Below are positions 11,221 to 20,668 of a DNA stretch of 64,000 bases, piece by piece (positions within the stretch are counted from its first letter, which is position 1; every line of letters begins with the position of its first letter). The notes under the pieces were generated by a model. That model was not told where the DNA came from. It ran no database searches and worked only from the letters and a program-made list of their open reading frames with translations. The position numbers and the translations under genes were made by a program. Source of the stretch: Hyphomicrobiales bacterium (lineage in GTDB: Bacteria > Pseudomonadota > Alphaproteobacteria > Rhizobiales > Rhizobiaceae); contig UCMT01000005.1 in the NCBI GenBank assembly GCA_900473795.1, positions 186,001 to 250,000 of the forward strand. Direction: 5' to 3'.

Positions 11221-11985
11221 TCAACCGCTTATGGTGCCTTCACGCGAGAATCTCGCGCTCCGATCGACGAGGAAGACAACAAGGTCCGCTTCCAGGGGTG
11301 CTGTCACGCCGAGCGCGGTCTCATCCGCGCCGATCATAAGCGCCGTATGCGTCCCGATCTCCTGTTTACCCACCGACACCGTGCCGCTGAAGACATAGAG
11401 CCAGCGATCGAATCCAGGCATTGACGGCAGGTCGATGCCTCCACCCGCCGACAGGTGCGTATCGTAGAGATAGACGGCCTGGCGAACGTAGCTCGGCGCT
11501 GCCGATCCCATCGGACCAGCCAGAAGCCGCCACTGACCGTTTCGATCCGCCCCGTCCAGGTCGATGAACTGAACGCCGGGTTCCAGGTTCGCGACCGATG
11601 GTCGGACGAAGATCTGCAGCATTTCAATCTGATCGTTGCCGACGACTTCCTCCTCGTGGGAGAAGCCACTGCCCGCATTCATGACCATCAGCCGAGCGGA
11701 CGATATGACTTCGCTTCTCCCGGAGGAATCGGTGTGTTGCATGCGGCCCGAGCGCAGATAACTAATGATCTCGTCGTTGCGATGCTCGTGCATCCCGACG
11801 ACGAGGCCGGGTTGCAGCCGGGCGTGGTCGATAATTCCAAGCCCGCCGAAGCCTGCGTCATCTGGTTGCCCCAGAGTAATCCCGGGGCGGATTCGGCGGA
11901 GTTGGAACGGGCCATGCGCCCTAACCAGATGCGTTTCGGGCGGTACGACGCCAGTTCCCTTGATGGGGGTTGCTTCCAAGGTCAT
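11221..11985 (-). CDS. Pirin family protein
   Basis: A 254-residue bicupin of the pirin/YhhW group. The N-terminal cupin shows the metal-binding set MHEHRNDEIISYL near residues 64-68 and a later Gly/His-containing SGFSHEEE. YhhW-type pirins can act as quercetin 2,3-dioxygenases, and others as redox-sensing cofactors; the substrate here is unknown. It is about 40 bp downstream of the isochorismatase-fold gene on the same strand, with a divergent LysR regulator beyond, so the three form a probable regulatory unit. Confidence 0.9.
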   Translation of the reverse strand: MTLEATPIKGTGVVPPETHLVRAHGPFQLRRIRPGITLGQPDDAGFGGLGIIDHARLQPGLVVGMHEHRNDEIISYLRSGRMQHTDSSGRSEVISSARLMVMNAGSGFSHEEEVVGNDQIEMLQIFVRPSVANLEPGVQFIDLDGADRNGQWRLLAGPMGSAAPSYVRQAVYLYDTHLSAGGGIDLPSMPGFDRWLYVFSGTVSVGKQEIGTHTALMIGADETALGVTAPLEADLVVFLVDRSARFSREGTISG

Positions 11986-12023
11986 GTTCTTTACTCCCCT
12001 GCCTCGTGCGGGCTGGATACCGG

Positions 12024-12617
12024 TTACGATTGGATCGGCGGAAGCACGTCGGTGAACAGCAGCTGGATGAGCTTCTGCCCGTTCGGCGTGCCCCAGTTCT
12101 GGGCGAGTTCCGCGATCATGGTGTTGGTCGCCGTCAGAACGACGCCAGAGTCCTGCATGCGGCGGCGCGACATGTCTTCAGAGAGTTCGTACGGTGATCC
12201 GGAAGCGTCCATGACCGCCTGCACGTTGTAGCCCTCGGCAACTGCGTCGATCGCCGGGAAGACCAGGCAGACGTCGGTCGTGACGCCCGCCATGATCAGG
12301 TTCTTGCGCCCGGTCGCTTCGACGGCGGCCTTGAAGTTGGCGTCGGTCCAGGCGTTGACGATACCTTCTCGCTTGACGCGCTTGTCGAAAGCGTCGGGAA
12401 GGATTTCCTGCAGTTCCGGCAACAGAGGTCCCTGCAGACGGTCTTCCTGGCTGGAGGTCAGCACGGTCGGGATACCGAGGATGCTCGCAGCTTTCGCCAG
12501 CGCCAGCGACATGCGCTTGGCCTGCTCGACATCGATGTTCTTGATCAGTTGCATCGTACCGACCTGATGATCGATCAGCAGAAGCGCGGAATTCTCAGGC
12601 GTGAATGTCACGGACAT
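12024..12617 (-). CDS. Isochorismatase-fold cysteine hydrolase (YcaC-like)
   Basis: 197 residues. The catalytic triad of the isochorismatase-like hydrolases can be read: Asp in ALLLIDHQVGTM near residue 16, Lys in FDKRVKREGIVNAW, and Cys in GVTTDVCLVFPAIDA near 117. The overall length and the SEDMSRRRM tail suggest YcaC-type octameric hydrolases of unknown substrate. The start has an AAGGAGATCA box. It is transcribed away from the LysR gene and towards the pirin gene. Confidence 0.9.
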   Translation of the reverse strand: MSVTFTPENSALLLIDHQVGTMQLIKNIDVEQAKRMSLALAKAASILGIPTVLTSSQEDRLQGPLLPELQEILPDAFDKRVKREGIVNAWTDANFKAAVEATGRKNLIMAGVTTDVCLVFPAIDAVAEGYNVQAVMDASGSPYELSEDMSRRRMQDSGVVLTATNTMIAELAQNWGTPNGQKLIQLLFTDVLPPIQS

Positions 12618-12665
12618 GATGTGATCTCCTTGGCTTAAAGAGCGTTATCGCTCGCTGGTGAATTT

Positions 12666-13634
12666 ATGAATGAAACGATCAGCGCGGGAGACTTGAAAAA
12701 TGCCCACATCATGTTTCATAAATGGAACATGATGACGTTCGGAGATTTCGACGGCCTCGCGCTGTTCATTCGCATCGTTCAAGCTGGCGGGTTTGGCGCG
12801 GCCGAACGGGCAACAGGGATTTCGAAGGCGACGTTGTCGCGCCGCCTCACGGCGCTGGAAGAGGCTTTAAACGTCCGACTGGTGCGGCGGACGAAGAAGG
12901 GCGTCGTCCTGACCGCGCAGGGCCAGCAGCTTTATGACCGAAGCCGGGATGCCTTCATGCTGGCGGAAGAAGCAGTCGCCGAAGTTCAGGACGAACGGGT
13001 GGCGCTGTCGGGTACGGTTCGTCTTTCTCTGCCGCCCGATATGGCCACGGCAGTCCTTGCCCCGGCCTTGATCCGGTTCAAGGCCAGATATCCCGATGTC
13101 ATGATCGAAATGACGCTTGCGGACCGGAGGGTCTCGCTGATCGAGGAAGGCTACGATCTCGTTGTCCGGATGGGGCCGGTCGCGGACTCCGGACTTATGT
13201 TCAAAAAGATCGCGACGTTGCCGCGAATGCTGGTCGCCAGCCCGGAATATCTGACGACACATGCTGATCTGAAGGACCCGCAGGACTTGAAGGATGTTCC
13301 TGCGCTGGCGATCCGGCGCGACCTGGTCGAGTGGGATCTACGGAACCATGCCGGCACGACGACGACGGTGCATCCCAGGATCGGCTTTGCGGCAAACCGC
13401 CAGACCATACTGATCGATGCCGCGATTGCAGGCCTTGGCGTTGCCAACCTGCCCACCTTCATGATCGAGCAGGCACTGAAATCCGGCGCGCTCGTCCGCG
13501 TCCTGCCGGACTGGGAACCCTCACCCGTCGAGATGACTGCGCTCTGGCAGAAGGACAGGATCACCGGGCGTTTGATAAAAGCGATCGTCACCGAGTTCGC
13601 GGAAGCATTCAAGGATGGGCAATCACCGCCTTGA
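12666..13634 (+). CDS. LysR family transcriptional regulator
   Basis: Winged-helix activator/repressor with the N-terminal HTH (FGAAERATGISKATLSRRLTALEEAL) and a periplasmic-binding-type effector domain. It is divergent to the isochorismatase/pirin genes and probably controls them. The start is uncertain. The ATG at 12666 gives a 21-residue extension unusual for LysR proteins, whereas ATGs at 12729 or 12732 give the family-typical MTFGDFDGLALFIRIV start. A 28-bp palindrome at 12707-12734 covers those codons, which also argues for the later start. The effector is unknown. Confidence 0.9.
   Translation: MNETISAGDLKNAHIMFHKWNMMTFGDFDGLALFIRIVQAGGFGAAERATGISKATLSRRLTALEEALNVRLVRRTKKGVVLTAQGQQLYDRSRDAFMLAEEAVAEVQDERVALSGTVRLSLPPDMATAVLAPALIRFKARYPDVMIEMTLADRRVSLIEEGYDLVVRMGPVADSGLMFKKIATLPRMLVASPEYLTTHADLKDPQDLKDVPALAIRRDLVEWDLRNHAGTTTTVHPRIGFAANRQTILIDAAIAGLGVANLPTFMIEQALKSGALVRVLPDWEPSPVEMTALWQKDRITGRLIKAIVTEFAEAFKDGQSPP
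12707..12734. promoter_or_regulatory. Palindromic operator at the LysR gene start
   Basis: Two 13-bp arms (CATCATGTTTCAT and ATGGAACATGATG) are inverted with one mismatch around a 2-bp centre. The middle contains a T-N11-A LysR-type motif (TTCATAAATGGAA region). Position next to the divergent promoter suggests autoregulation. Confidence 0.55.
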
Positions 13635-13736
13635 CCGGACAAGCGGTAATGGGCAGTGCAGCCGACATCTCTGCTTGCCCCTCCCCGAACCTGTCCCTAC
13701 ATAGACACCATATCCTCAGCATCTGGAGCCTCGTCC

Positions 13737-15152
13737 ATGAACACCGATCTCATCAAACTGTTCGACAGCGACGAGGCGGCCGTGCGCGACGTGCTGGCCA
13801 AGACGCTCTCCGGCGCCGATGACGGCGAGCTGTACATCGAGCACAGCCAGTCGGAAACCTTGTCCTTCGACAATGGCCGCCTGAAGGGCGGCAGCTTCAA
13901 CACGGACCAGGGATTTGGTCTGCGCGCCGTTGCCGGCGAAGCGGTCGGCTATGCGCATGCGGGCGATCTCTCGCTATCTGCCTTGAAGCGGGCCGCCGAT
14001 GCGGTCGGCGCGGTGACGCGCGGCTATTCCGGCAGCTATGCGGCAGCGCCGCAGCGCACCAACAAGAAGCTCTACGGCGACGAGAACCCGATCGGCGAAC
14101 CGAGTTTCGAGGCCAAGGTGTCGCTGCTTGCCGAGATCGACGCCTATCTGCGGACCAAGGATCCGAAGGTACGGCAGGTCACTGCCTCGATTGCGGCCAG
14201 CTGGCAGGTGGTCGACATCCTGCGCGCCGATGGCGAGCGCATGCACGACATCCGGCCGATGACGCGGCTCAACATTTCCGTGGTCGTCGGCGAGGGCGAC
14301 CGGCAGGAATCCGGGACTTATGGTGTCGGCGGCCGCCGCGGCTTCGGCGATTTCGTTGCCACCGACAACTGGCAGCGTGGGGCCGACGAGGCTTTGCGGC
14401 AGGCACTGGTCAATCTGACCGCCATCGATGCGCCGGCCGGTACCATGGATGTGGTGCTTTCCTCTGGCTGGCCGGGCGTGATGCTGCATGAAGCCGTCGG
14501 CCACGGGCTCGAGGGCGATTTCAATCGCAAGAAGACCTCGGCCTTTGCCGGGCTGATGGGCCAAACGGTCGCCGCCAAGGGCGTCACCGTGGTTGACGAC
14601 GGCACGATCGAGGCGCGCCGCGGATCGCTGACCATCGACGACGAGGGCACCCCGTCCGGTTACAACGTGCTGATCGACGACGGCAAGCTCGTCGGTTACA
14701 TGCAGGACCGCCAGAACGCCCGGCTGATGGGCATGAAGCCGACCGGCAACGGACGGCGCGAATCCTACGCGCATGTGCCGATGCCGCGCATGACCAACAC
14801 CTATATGCTTTCCGGCGACAAGACGCCCGAAGAAATCATCGCCTCGGTGAAGAAGGGGATCTATGCCGTCTCCTTCGGCGGCGGCCAGGTCGATATCACG
14901 TCGGGCAAATTCGTCTTCGGCTGCACCGAGGCCTATCTGATCGACAACGGCAAGATCGGCGCGCCGGTGAAGGGCGCCATGCTGATCGGCAACGGCCCGG
15001 ACGCGATGCAGCGCATCACCATGATCGGCAACGACATGAAGCTCGACACCGGCATGGGCAATTGCGGCAAGGGCGGCCAGTGGGTGCCCGTCGGCGTCGG
15101 CCAGCCGCATCTCAGAATGAACGAGATGACCGTCGGCGGGACGCAGGCCTGA
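13737..15152 (+). CDS. tldD: Metalloprotease TldD
   Basis: 471-residue member of the TldD/PmbA (U62) family, which with TldE/PmbA degrades or matures modified peptides such as microcins and the CcdA antitoxin. The zinc-binding helix HEAVGHGLEGDFNRK lies near residue 253, with the HExxxH arrangement of active TldD. C-terminal signature segments YMQDRQNARLMG and TNTYMLSGDKTPEEII are present. The ATG at 13737 (MNTDLIKLFDSD) is preferred over 13656, which would add 27 poorly conserved residues. No tldE/pmbA lies nearby; in Proteobacteria it is commonly unlinked. Confidence 0.95.
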   Translation: MNTDLIKLFDSDEAAVRDVLAKTLSGADDGELYIEHSQSETLSFDNGRLKGGSFNTDQGFGLRAVAGEAVGYAHAGDLSLSALKRAADAVGAVTRGYSGSYAAAPQRTNKKLYGDENPIGEPSFEAKVSLLAEIDAYLRTKDPKVRQVTASIAASWQVVDILRADGERMHDIRPMTRLNISVVVGEGDRQESGTYGVGGRRGFGDFVATDNWQRGADEALRQALVNLTAIDAPAGTMDVVLSSGWPGVMLHEAVGHGLEGDFNRKKTSAFAGLMGQTVAAKGVTVVDDGTIEARRGSLTIDDEGTPSGYNVLIDDGKLVGYMQDRQNARLMGMKPTGNGRRESYAHVPMPRMTNTYMLSGDKTPEEIIASVKKGIYAVSFGGGQVDITSGKFVFGCTEAYLIDNGKIGAPVKGAMLIGNGPDAMQRITMIGNDMKLDTGMGNCGKGGQWVPVGVGQPHLRMNEMTVGGTQA

Positions 15153-15256
15153 ACACATCCGTCGTGACGGTATTGAACGGCCGATTCAACAGGTGTTAAC
15201 GCCGCCGCCATTAAAGTCGGGCCCTCGAAACCTCAGCCCGAAGGGTGGCAACAGCC

Positions 15257-16297
15257 GTGAAAGCCATGCTGCGAAAGGCCGCCAAGCGCGCCGCCATCAC
15301 CGGCGGCCTCCACGTCGCGCGGATCGTCAGTTCGACCGGCCTGCTGCGGCGGGCGCGCGGGCGCGGTGCGATCTTCACGCTCCATCACGTCCGGCCGAAA
15401 GCGCCGCGTGCCTTCGATCCCAATGCGCATCTGGAGATTACGCCGGAGTTTCTCGATACGGCGATCACCCGGCTGAAGTGCGACGGTTATCGGTTCATTG
15501 CGCTGGACGCCCTGCCCGCTCACCTTGCCTCGAGTGATCCACAGCCCGTCGCTGCCTTCACGCTCGACGACGGCTACCGCAACAATCTCGAATACGCGGC
15601 CCCGGTCTTTTCCCATCATCGCGTGCCCTTCACCGTCTTCGTCGCCGGCGGGTTCGTCGATCGGACCGCAATCCTCTGGTGGGAGGTGCTTGCCGACCTG
15701 CTGGAGCGGCGGACGAACCTCAGGTTCCAATTCGACAAGGACATAGAGACGCTACCAGCCGCGACGCTGCTGCAAAAGCAGGCGGCCTTCGATCGCATCG
15801 CCGCCTTCATCCATGCGATCGACGAAACGGCGGCCGTGGACCGGCTGAAGGCCATGGCCAGTGTTCAGGGCGTCGATGCGCTGAAGCTGACGGCCGATCT
15901 CACGCTGGACGAAGCCGGCCTGCGGCACCTCATTGAAAATCCTCTGGCCAGCCTTGGCGCCCACACGATCACGCATCGGGCGCTGGCGCGTCTGACAGAC
16001 GATGCCGCACGAACCGAGATGGACCGGTCGGCCATGCGCGTCGAGCGGATCACCGGCCGCAGGCCGGCCTCGTTTGCCTATCCCTATGGCTATTCCGGCA
16101 CCGTTTCGCCGCGCGATCACGCGATCGCAAGCGACCTCGGCTTCACGACAGCCGTCACCACGCAGCCGGGCACGCTGGACGATGGGCTGGAAAGGGCCGC
16201 CCTTCCCCGCATCTCGCTGAACGGCCATTTCCAGAAGGCGGGCTATGTCAGCGCGCTCGCATCGGGCATTCCCTTCAGGCTGATGGCTGGCAGCTAG
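15257..16297 (+). CDS. Polysaccharide deacetylase family protein
   Basis: About 346 residues with a NodB-type deacetylase domain. The metal-binding Asp pair is in AAFTLDDGYRNN near residue 98, the HxxxH-like motif is in GAHTITHRAL near 235, and a further strand is SFAYPYGYSG near 273. Such enzymes remove N-acetyl groups from cell-wall or exopolysaccharides, and the precise substrate cannot be told. The GTG at 15257 has AAGGGTGG 9 bp upstream; GTG 15245 and ATG 15266 are alternatives. No clear signal peptide is seen. Confidence 0.85.
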   Translation: MKAMLRKAAKRAAITGGLHVARIVSSTGLLRRARGRGAIFTLHHVRPKAPRAFDPNAHLEITPEFLDTAITRLKCDGYRFIALDALPAHLASSDPQPVAAFTLDDGYRNNLEYAAPVFSHHRVPFTVFVAGGFVDRTAILWWEVLADLLERRTNLRFQFDKDIETLPAATLLQKQAAFDRIAAFIHAIDETAAVDRLKAMASVQGVDALKLTADLTLDEAGLRHLIENPLASLGAHTITHRALARLTDDAARTEMDRSAMRVERITGRRPASFAYPYGYSGTVSPRDHAIASDLGFTTAVTTQPGTLDDGLERAALPRISLNGHFQKAGYVSALASGIPFRLMAGS

Positions 16298-16315
16298 CCG
16301 CGAAACCGGCACCGG

Positions 16316-16936
16316 TCAGGGATACATCCTGACCTTGCTCCAGTTGCCATCCGGCGTCTCGCGGCTGAACTCGATGCGGTCGTGCAGGCGGAAGGCGCCG
16401 TCCTTCCAGAATTCGATCGACGTCGGCTTGATCCGGAAGCCGGACCAATAGTCCGGGCGCGGGATTTCACCAATGACATAGCGCGCGGTATATTCAGCCA
16501 CGGCCTTTTCCAGCGCGAAGCGGCTTTCGAGCGGCCGCGATTGCTTCGACGCCCAGGCGCCGATACGGCTGCCGCGGGCGCGGCTCTTGAAATACTCGTC
16601 CGCCTCTTCGTTGCTGACGATCTCGACGGGGCCGCGCACCCGCACCTGACGGCGCAGCGTCTTCCAGTGGAAGCACATCGCGGCCTTCATGCTGCCGAGG
16701 ATTTCCTGGCCCTTGCGGCTCTCGAAGTTGGTGTAGAACACGAAGCCGCGCTGATCGAAATCCTTCAGCAGGACCATGCGCACGTCCGGCAGCCCGTCCG
16801 CATCGACCGTTGCCAGCGCCACGGCAGTGGGATCGTTGATCTCCGACGCCTCGGCCTCTTTCAGCCATGTGCCGAATAGGGAAAAGGGTTCATTCTCTTC
16901 CGTGAAGTCACCAGTTGTTAACCCAGTCTCGCTCAT
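16316..16936 (-). CDS. pdxH: Pyridoxamine 5'-phosphate oxidase
   Basis: FMN enzyme that oxidises PNP or PMP to pyridoxal 5'-phosphate. 206 residues with [24 protein letters not shown] (FMN/PLP binding), the SRKGQEIL segment, and the C-terminal signature around [14 protein letters not shown]. The last residues, with RIEFSRE and WSKVRMYP, close the active site. A TTG 12 bp further upstream is possible, but ATG 16936 has a GGA box and gives the common [11 protein letters not shown] start. Divergent from the following lipoprotein gene. Confidence 0.95.
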   Translation of the reverse strand: MSETGLTTGDFTEENEPFSLFGTWLKEAEASEINDPTAVALATVDADGLPDVRMVLLKDFDQRGFVFYTNFESRKGQEILGSMKAAMCFHWKTLRRQVRVRGPVEIVSNEEADEYFKSRARGSRIGAWASKQSRPLESRFALEKAVAEYTARYVIGEIPRPDYWSGFRIKPTSIEFWKDGAFRLHDRIEFSRETPDGNWSKVRMYP

Positions 16937-17064
16937 ATTGTCGTCCAATGCCGTGATGTGGGCGCGGACAGAGCCCGAAGGTCCCGCCCGCCAAGAAAAA
17001 TGTCAGAGCCTGCCGATGTGTCCTTGGACCTCGAAGCTGCTCTTTCGAGTCTGACAGGTATGCC

Positions 17065-17517
17065 GTGCAAGACATAGCAAAGTGGATCAAGGACACAAAG
17101 GTTTTCTCCCGGTGGACGGGATTGGCCGCTCTGTGCCTCGCCGCCGGCGCCTTGTCGGGATGCATGGGTGCCGGCCTTGGCCTTGCCGGCTCCTCCGATG
17201 TCGACAGGACCGTTGCCACCGGTTCCGTGCCTCAGCCGAGCAATGAGGAGGATAACGTCGACGCCATTACCGTGCGCAATGCCGTCTCCTCCGCCGATGT
17301 GACGAAGATGACCGGAAACCCGATCCCTTGGGCGAATTCAAGCTCCGGCAGCGCCGGCGTCATCAGCAATATCGCCGAGGAAGAGGTGAACGGCACCGTC
17401 TGCCGCAGCTTTACCACGACCCGTCACTCCTACCAGGGCATCGCCAATTTCAACGGCCAGACCTGCATGCTTGGAACCGGCGAATGGTATCTCACCAGTT
17501 TCGGCCCGCGCAGCTAG
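17065..17517 (+). CDS. RT0821/Lpp0805 family surface lipoprotein
   Basis: 150 residues, with a hydrophobic signal and lipobox LAAGALSGC at residues 25-33, so lipidation at Cys33 is likely. The C-terminal domain contains EVNGTVCRSFTTTRHSYQG and NGQTCMLGTGEWYL, typical of the RT0821/Lpp0805 (17-kDa antigen-like) domain. The GTG at 17065 follows an AGG box 6 bp upstream. It probably anchors in the outer membrane. Function beyond surface location is not known. Confidence 0.85.
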   Translation: MQDIAKWIKDTKVFSRWTGLAALCLAAGALSGCMGAGLGLAGSSDVDRTVATGSVPQPSNEEDNVDAITVRNAVSSADVTKMTGNPIPWANSSSGSAGVISNIAEEEVNGTVCRSFTTTRHSYQGIANFNGQTCMLGTGEWYLTSFGPRS

Positions 17518-17776
17518 TCCGTCGCACTTTACAACGACGCGCTAAGCCAAAACGCCGATTTTCCGCTACCTGCCATTAACCACGCTTCGACAAAGCCGCT
17601 CAACCAGGCATGCGTATCGTCATTCCGAACGGCCGGCTAACCGATATTTAAGCAGCGGCTTCTCATCATCGAAACCATCAGGAGCGCGCCCGGTGCGGCG
17701 CGGTTCCTCGTTGTTTCAACAGGCTGAAAACGAACCGCTGGATGCGGTGCCTCGGCCCTCAAGAGCGGTGACATGC

Positions 17777-18892
17777 ATGCGTGATCCCTATTCAGTGCTC
17801 GGCGTCAGACGCAATGCCGGACCGGACGAGATCAAGGCCGCCTGGCGGGCGGTGGCGAAGGCCGTGCATCCCGATCAGAACAAGGACGATCCGCTGGCCA
17901 CCCAGCGCTTTGCCGAAGCCGGCCGCGCCTACGAGGTGCTGAAGGATCCCAAACTGCGCAACCGCTACGACTATGCGCGCCGCGAGGCGGAACTGCGCCG
18001 CATGGAAGAGATGAAGCGCAAGAGCCGCGGCGCCACCGAGGACGAAACCGTCGATCCGGAAACGGCCGAGGACATGATTTCGCGCATCTTCGGTGCTGAC
18101 AATCGCGTCAAGCCGCAGGAGACCGCCAAGCCGCAGGAGACGCGGCCCCAGGACCGGAAGCCGGCCGCGGCCGCGCAGCAAGCCAAGGTCGAGCCGAAGC
18201 CGGAAGCGAAAGCGGAACCAAGGGCCGAGGCGGCATCGGAACCCGACGCCAAGCCGGAAGTGAAAGAAGAAACGACGGAAAAACCGGCAGGGTTCGGCAG
18301 CTTTCCCCGCGCCGCGGCGCCTGCCGCCGAACTGGTCTCGGCCATCGTCCGGCGCATTCGCGGCGTGGCGAACAAGACCGCCGACAAGGTGCCGGAAATC
18401 TTTTGCGACGTCACCGTCTCGGTCGAGGATATTTTTCGCCGCGAGAAGGCGACGGCAACACTGCCCGACGGCCAGACCCTGAAGGTCACCCTGCCGACCG
18501 GCACCACCGATGGCAGCGTCATTCGCCTCAAGGAACAGGGCTACCGCCTGAACGGCATGCTGCGCGGCGACGTCGTCGTGACCGTCCGTATTGCCCAGGA
18601 CGCCGTCTTCCGCTCCGATGGCATCGACCTGCGCACGACGCTGCCGGTAAACATCCAGGACGCCGTGCTCGGCTGCGAGACCACGGTGGAAACGCTGACG
18701 GGCCCGGTCAAGGTGACCGTTCCGGCCTGGTCCGGCTCCGACCATGTCATCCGCCTCGACGGCCATGGACTGCCGTCTGCCGATGGAAAACGCGGCGATT
18801 TGCTGGTCGAGCTGCGGCTTATGCTGTGGGAAAAGCCGGACGAAAAAGTTACCGATCTCATGCGCAGCCTGCGCAACGGACTGTATTTGTAA
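17777..18892 (+). CDS. DnaJ C-terminal domain protein (CbpA-like, no zinc finger)
   Basis: 371 residues. A J domain occupies residues 1-70 with the HPD motif intact (KAVHPDQNKDD). A linker of about 90 residues rich in Lys, Pro, Glu and Ala follows, then the two beta-sandwich domains of DnaJ_C (VTVSVEDIFRREKATATLPDG; GDVVVTVRIAQDAVFRSDGIDLR). The cysteine-rich zinc domain is absent, so it is a type-II/CbpA-like Hsp40 that should stimulate DnaK ATPase. The ATG at 17777 gives the standard MRDPYSVLGV start. It lies alone, upstream of fabI. Confidence 0.9.
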   Translation: MRDPYSVLGVRRNAGPDEIKAAWRAVAKAVHPDQNKDDPLATQRFAEAGRAYEVLKDPKLRNRYDYARREAELRRMEEMKRKSRGATEDETVDPETAEDMISRIFGADNRVKPQETAKPQETRPQDRKPAAAAQQAKVEPKPEAKAEPRAEAASEPDAKPEVKEETTEKPAGFGSFPRAAAPAAELVSAIVRRIRGVANKTADKVPEIFCDVTVSVEDIFRREKATATLPDGQTLKVTLPTGTTDGSVIRLKEQGYRLNGMLRGDVVVTVRIAQDAVFRSDGIDLRTTLPVNIQDAVLGCETTVETLTGPVKVTVPAWSGSDHVIRLDGHGLPSADGKRGDLLVELRLMLWEKPDEKVTDLMRSLRNGLYL

Positions 18893-19119
18893 CGTTTTTA
18901 CGACAATCCCGGTGGACGCTGACCCATTATTACCGGGACTAACAGTTCCTGATCCGCACCACGCTTGAACCACAATGGCGGCTATGCCATAGCCAATGCT
19001 CGAAAATTCAGGACCGGCGCGATCACGAAGCGGCGCGCGGTTCCGGCAGGTTTAACGATGCGGAATTTCCAACCAGCAACGGCTGGCGGAAACAGAGGCA
19101 ATATTGGGGACATAACATC

Positions 19120-19938
19120 ATGTCGCAAGCATCCGGTCTGATGAAGGGTAAACGCGGCCTTATCATGGGTGTCGCAAACAACCGGTCGATCGCATGGGGC
19201 ATCGCAAGGGCAATCCACGCGCAGGGCGGCGAGATCGCGTTCACCTATCAGGGCGAAGCGCTGAAGAAGCGCGTGGAGCCGCTTGTCGCCGAAGTCGGCG
19301 GCATCCTGGCGGGCCATTGCGACGTGAGCGACGAAGCCACCATCGACGCCGTCTTCGACGAACTCGAAAAGACCTGGGGCAAGATCGACTTTCTCGTTCA
19401 CGCGATCGGCTTTTCCGACAAGGACGAACTGACGGGCCGCTACGTCGACACGTCGGCTGAAAACTTCGCCAAGACGATGCAGATCTCCGTCTATTCGTTC
19501 ACCTCGGTCGCCCGCCGTGCCGAAAAGCTGATGACGGATGGCGGCTCGATGCTGACGCTGACCTACTACGGCGCCGAGAAGGTCATGCCGAACTACAACG
19601 TCATGGGCGTTGCCAAGGCAGCCCTCGAAGCCAGCGTCAAGTACCTGGCCGTCGACCTCGGCCCGAAGAATATTCGCGTCAACGCGATTTCCGCCGGCCC
19701 GATCAAGACGCTGGCCGCTTCGGGCATTGGCGATTTCCGCTACATCCTCAAGTGGAACGAGTACAACGCACCGCTGCGCCGTACCGTCACCATCGAGGAA
19801 GTGGGCGATGTCGGTCTCTACATGCTTTCCGATCTCTCCCGTTCGGTGACCGGCGAAGTGCATCATGCCGACAGCGGCTATCACGTCGTCGGCATGAAGG
19901 CCGTCGATGCGCCTGACATCTCCGTCATCAAGGACTGA
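19120..19938 (+). CDS. fabI: Enoyl-[acyl-carrier-protein] reductase (NADH)
   Basis: Final reduction in each cycle of type-II fatty-acid synthesis and the target of triclosan. The 272-residue SDR protein shows the cofactor motif GKRGLIMGVANNRSIAWGIA. The FabI-type active site is YYGAEKVMPNYNVMGVAKAAL near residues 148-168 (Tyr-x6-Met-x3-Lys). The substrate loop ISAGPIKTLAASGIGDF follows. The ATG at 19120 is preceded by GGGGA. A 9-bp GC-rich inverted repeat lies just downstream. Confidence 0.96.
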   Translation: MSQASGLMKGKRGLIMGVANNRSIAWGIARAIHAQGGEIAFTYQGEALKKRVEPLVAEVGGILAGHCDVSDEATIDAVFDELEKTWGKIDFLVHAIGFSDKDELTGRYVDTSAENFAKTMQISVYSFTSVARRAEKLMTDGGSMLTLTYYGAEKVMPNYNVMGVAKAALEASVKYLAVDLGPKNIRVNAISAGPIKTLAASGIGDFRYILKWNEYNAPLRRTVTIEEVGDVGLYMLSDLSRSVTGEVHHADSGYHVVGMKAVDAPDISVIKD

Positions 19939-19955
19939 CGGGACACGAAAGAATT

Positions 19956-19985
19956 CCGGGGCTCTGCACGAACATCGAGCCCCGG
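19956..19985 (+). terminator. Inverted repeat after fabI
   Basis: A perfect 9-bp stem CCGGGGCTC / GAGCCCCGG with a 12-nt loop starts 18 bp after the fabI stop. There is no U-tract, so termination is plausible but not proven. Confidence 0.4.
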
Positions 19986-20029
19986 CTACCCAGAATAAGG
20001 GTTGCATACCCCTGCCCCGGAGCTGATCC

Positions 20030-20614
20030 GTGCTCATTTACATGATCCGTCACGGACAAACCGACTGGAATGCGCAAATCCGCCTCCAGGGCCAGAAGGA
20101 CATTCCCCTCAACGACACCGGCAGGCGGCAGGCGAACGGCAATGGCCGTGCGCTTCTGGCACTTCTGGGCAAGGACGCGGAAAATTTCGATTTCGTCGCA
20201 AGCCCGCTCCATCGGACGCGCGAGACCATGGAACTGGCGCGGGAAGCCATGGGCCTCCCCCGTTCCGGCTACCGCACCGATGAGAGGCTGAAAGAAGTCT
20301 CCTTCGGCGACTGGGAAGGCTATACGCTGGCAGAGCTGGAACTGGAAATGCCCGAGCGCGTCGCCGAGCGCGAACTGTCAAAATGGGATTTCATTCCACC
20401 GGGACCGGATGCCGAGAGCTACGAGATCCTCTCCTGGCGCATCGGCGCCTGGCTTTCCAGTGTTTCGGCCCCGACGATCTGCGTCAGCCATGGCGGCGTC
20501 ATCCGCACGCTGTTCAAGCTGTGTGGTGCCATGGATGCCGAGGAAGCCGCCCTTGGCGCCATTCCCCAGGACAGAATTTTGAAGATCGAGAACGGTGCGA
20601 TCGGCTGGCTGTGA
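20030..20614 (+). CDS. Histidine phosphatase (phosphoglycerate mutase-like)
   Basis: 194 residues starting MLIYMIRHGQTDWNAQ, with the catalytic RHG motif (His8). The second arginine is in ASPLHRTRETMELA and the acid Glu in LKEVSFGDWEGYT. The second catalytic His is in TICVSHGGVIRTLF near residue 156. These fit the cofactor-dependent PGM branch of histidine phosphatases. Many such small proteins are broad phosphatases rather than glycolytic mutases, so the substrate is left open. The GTG start has GGAG 8 bp upstream. Confidence 0.9.
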   Translation: MLIYMIRHGQTDWNAQIRLQGQKDIPLNDTGRRQANGNGRALLALLGKDAENFDFVASPLHRTRETMELAREAMGLPRSGYRTDERLKEVSFGDWEGYTLAELELEMPERVAERELSKWDFIPPGPDAESYEILSWRIGAWLSSVSAPTICVSHGGVIRTLFKLCGAMDAEEAALGAIPQDRILKIENGAIGWL

Positions 20615-20668
20615 GGAAGCCTCAGCTATTGCGGCGAAGGCGTCGGATCACGGCGGAAGCAACAGAAA

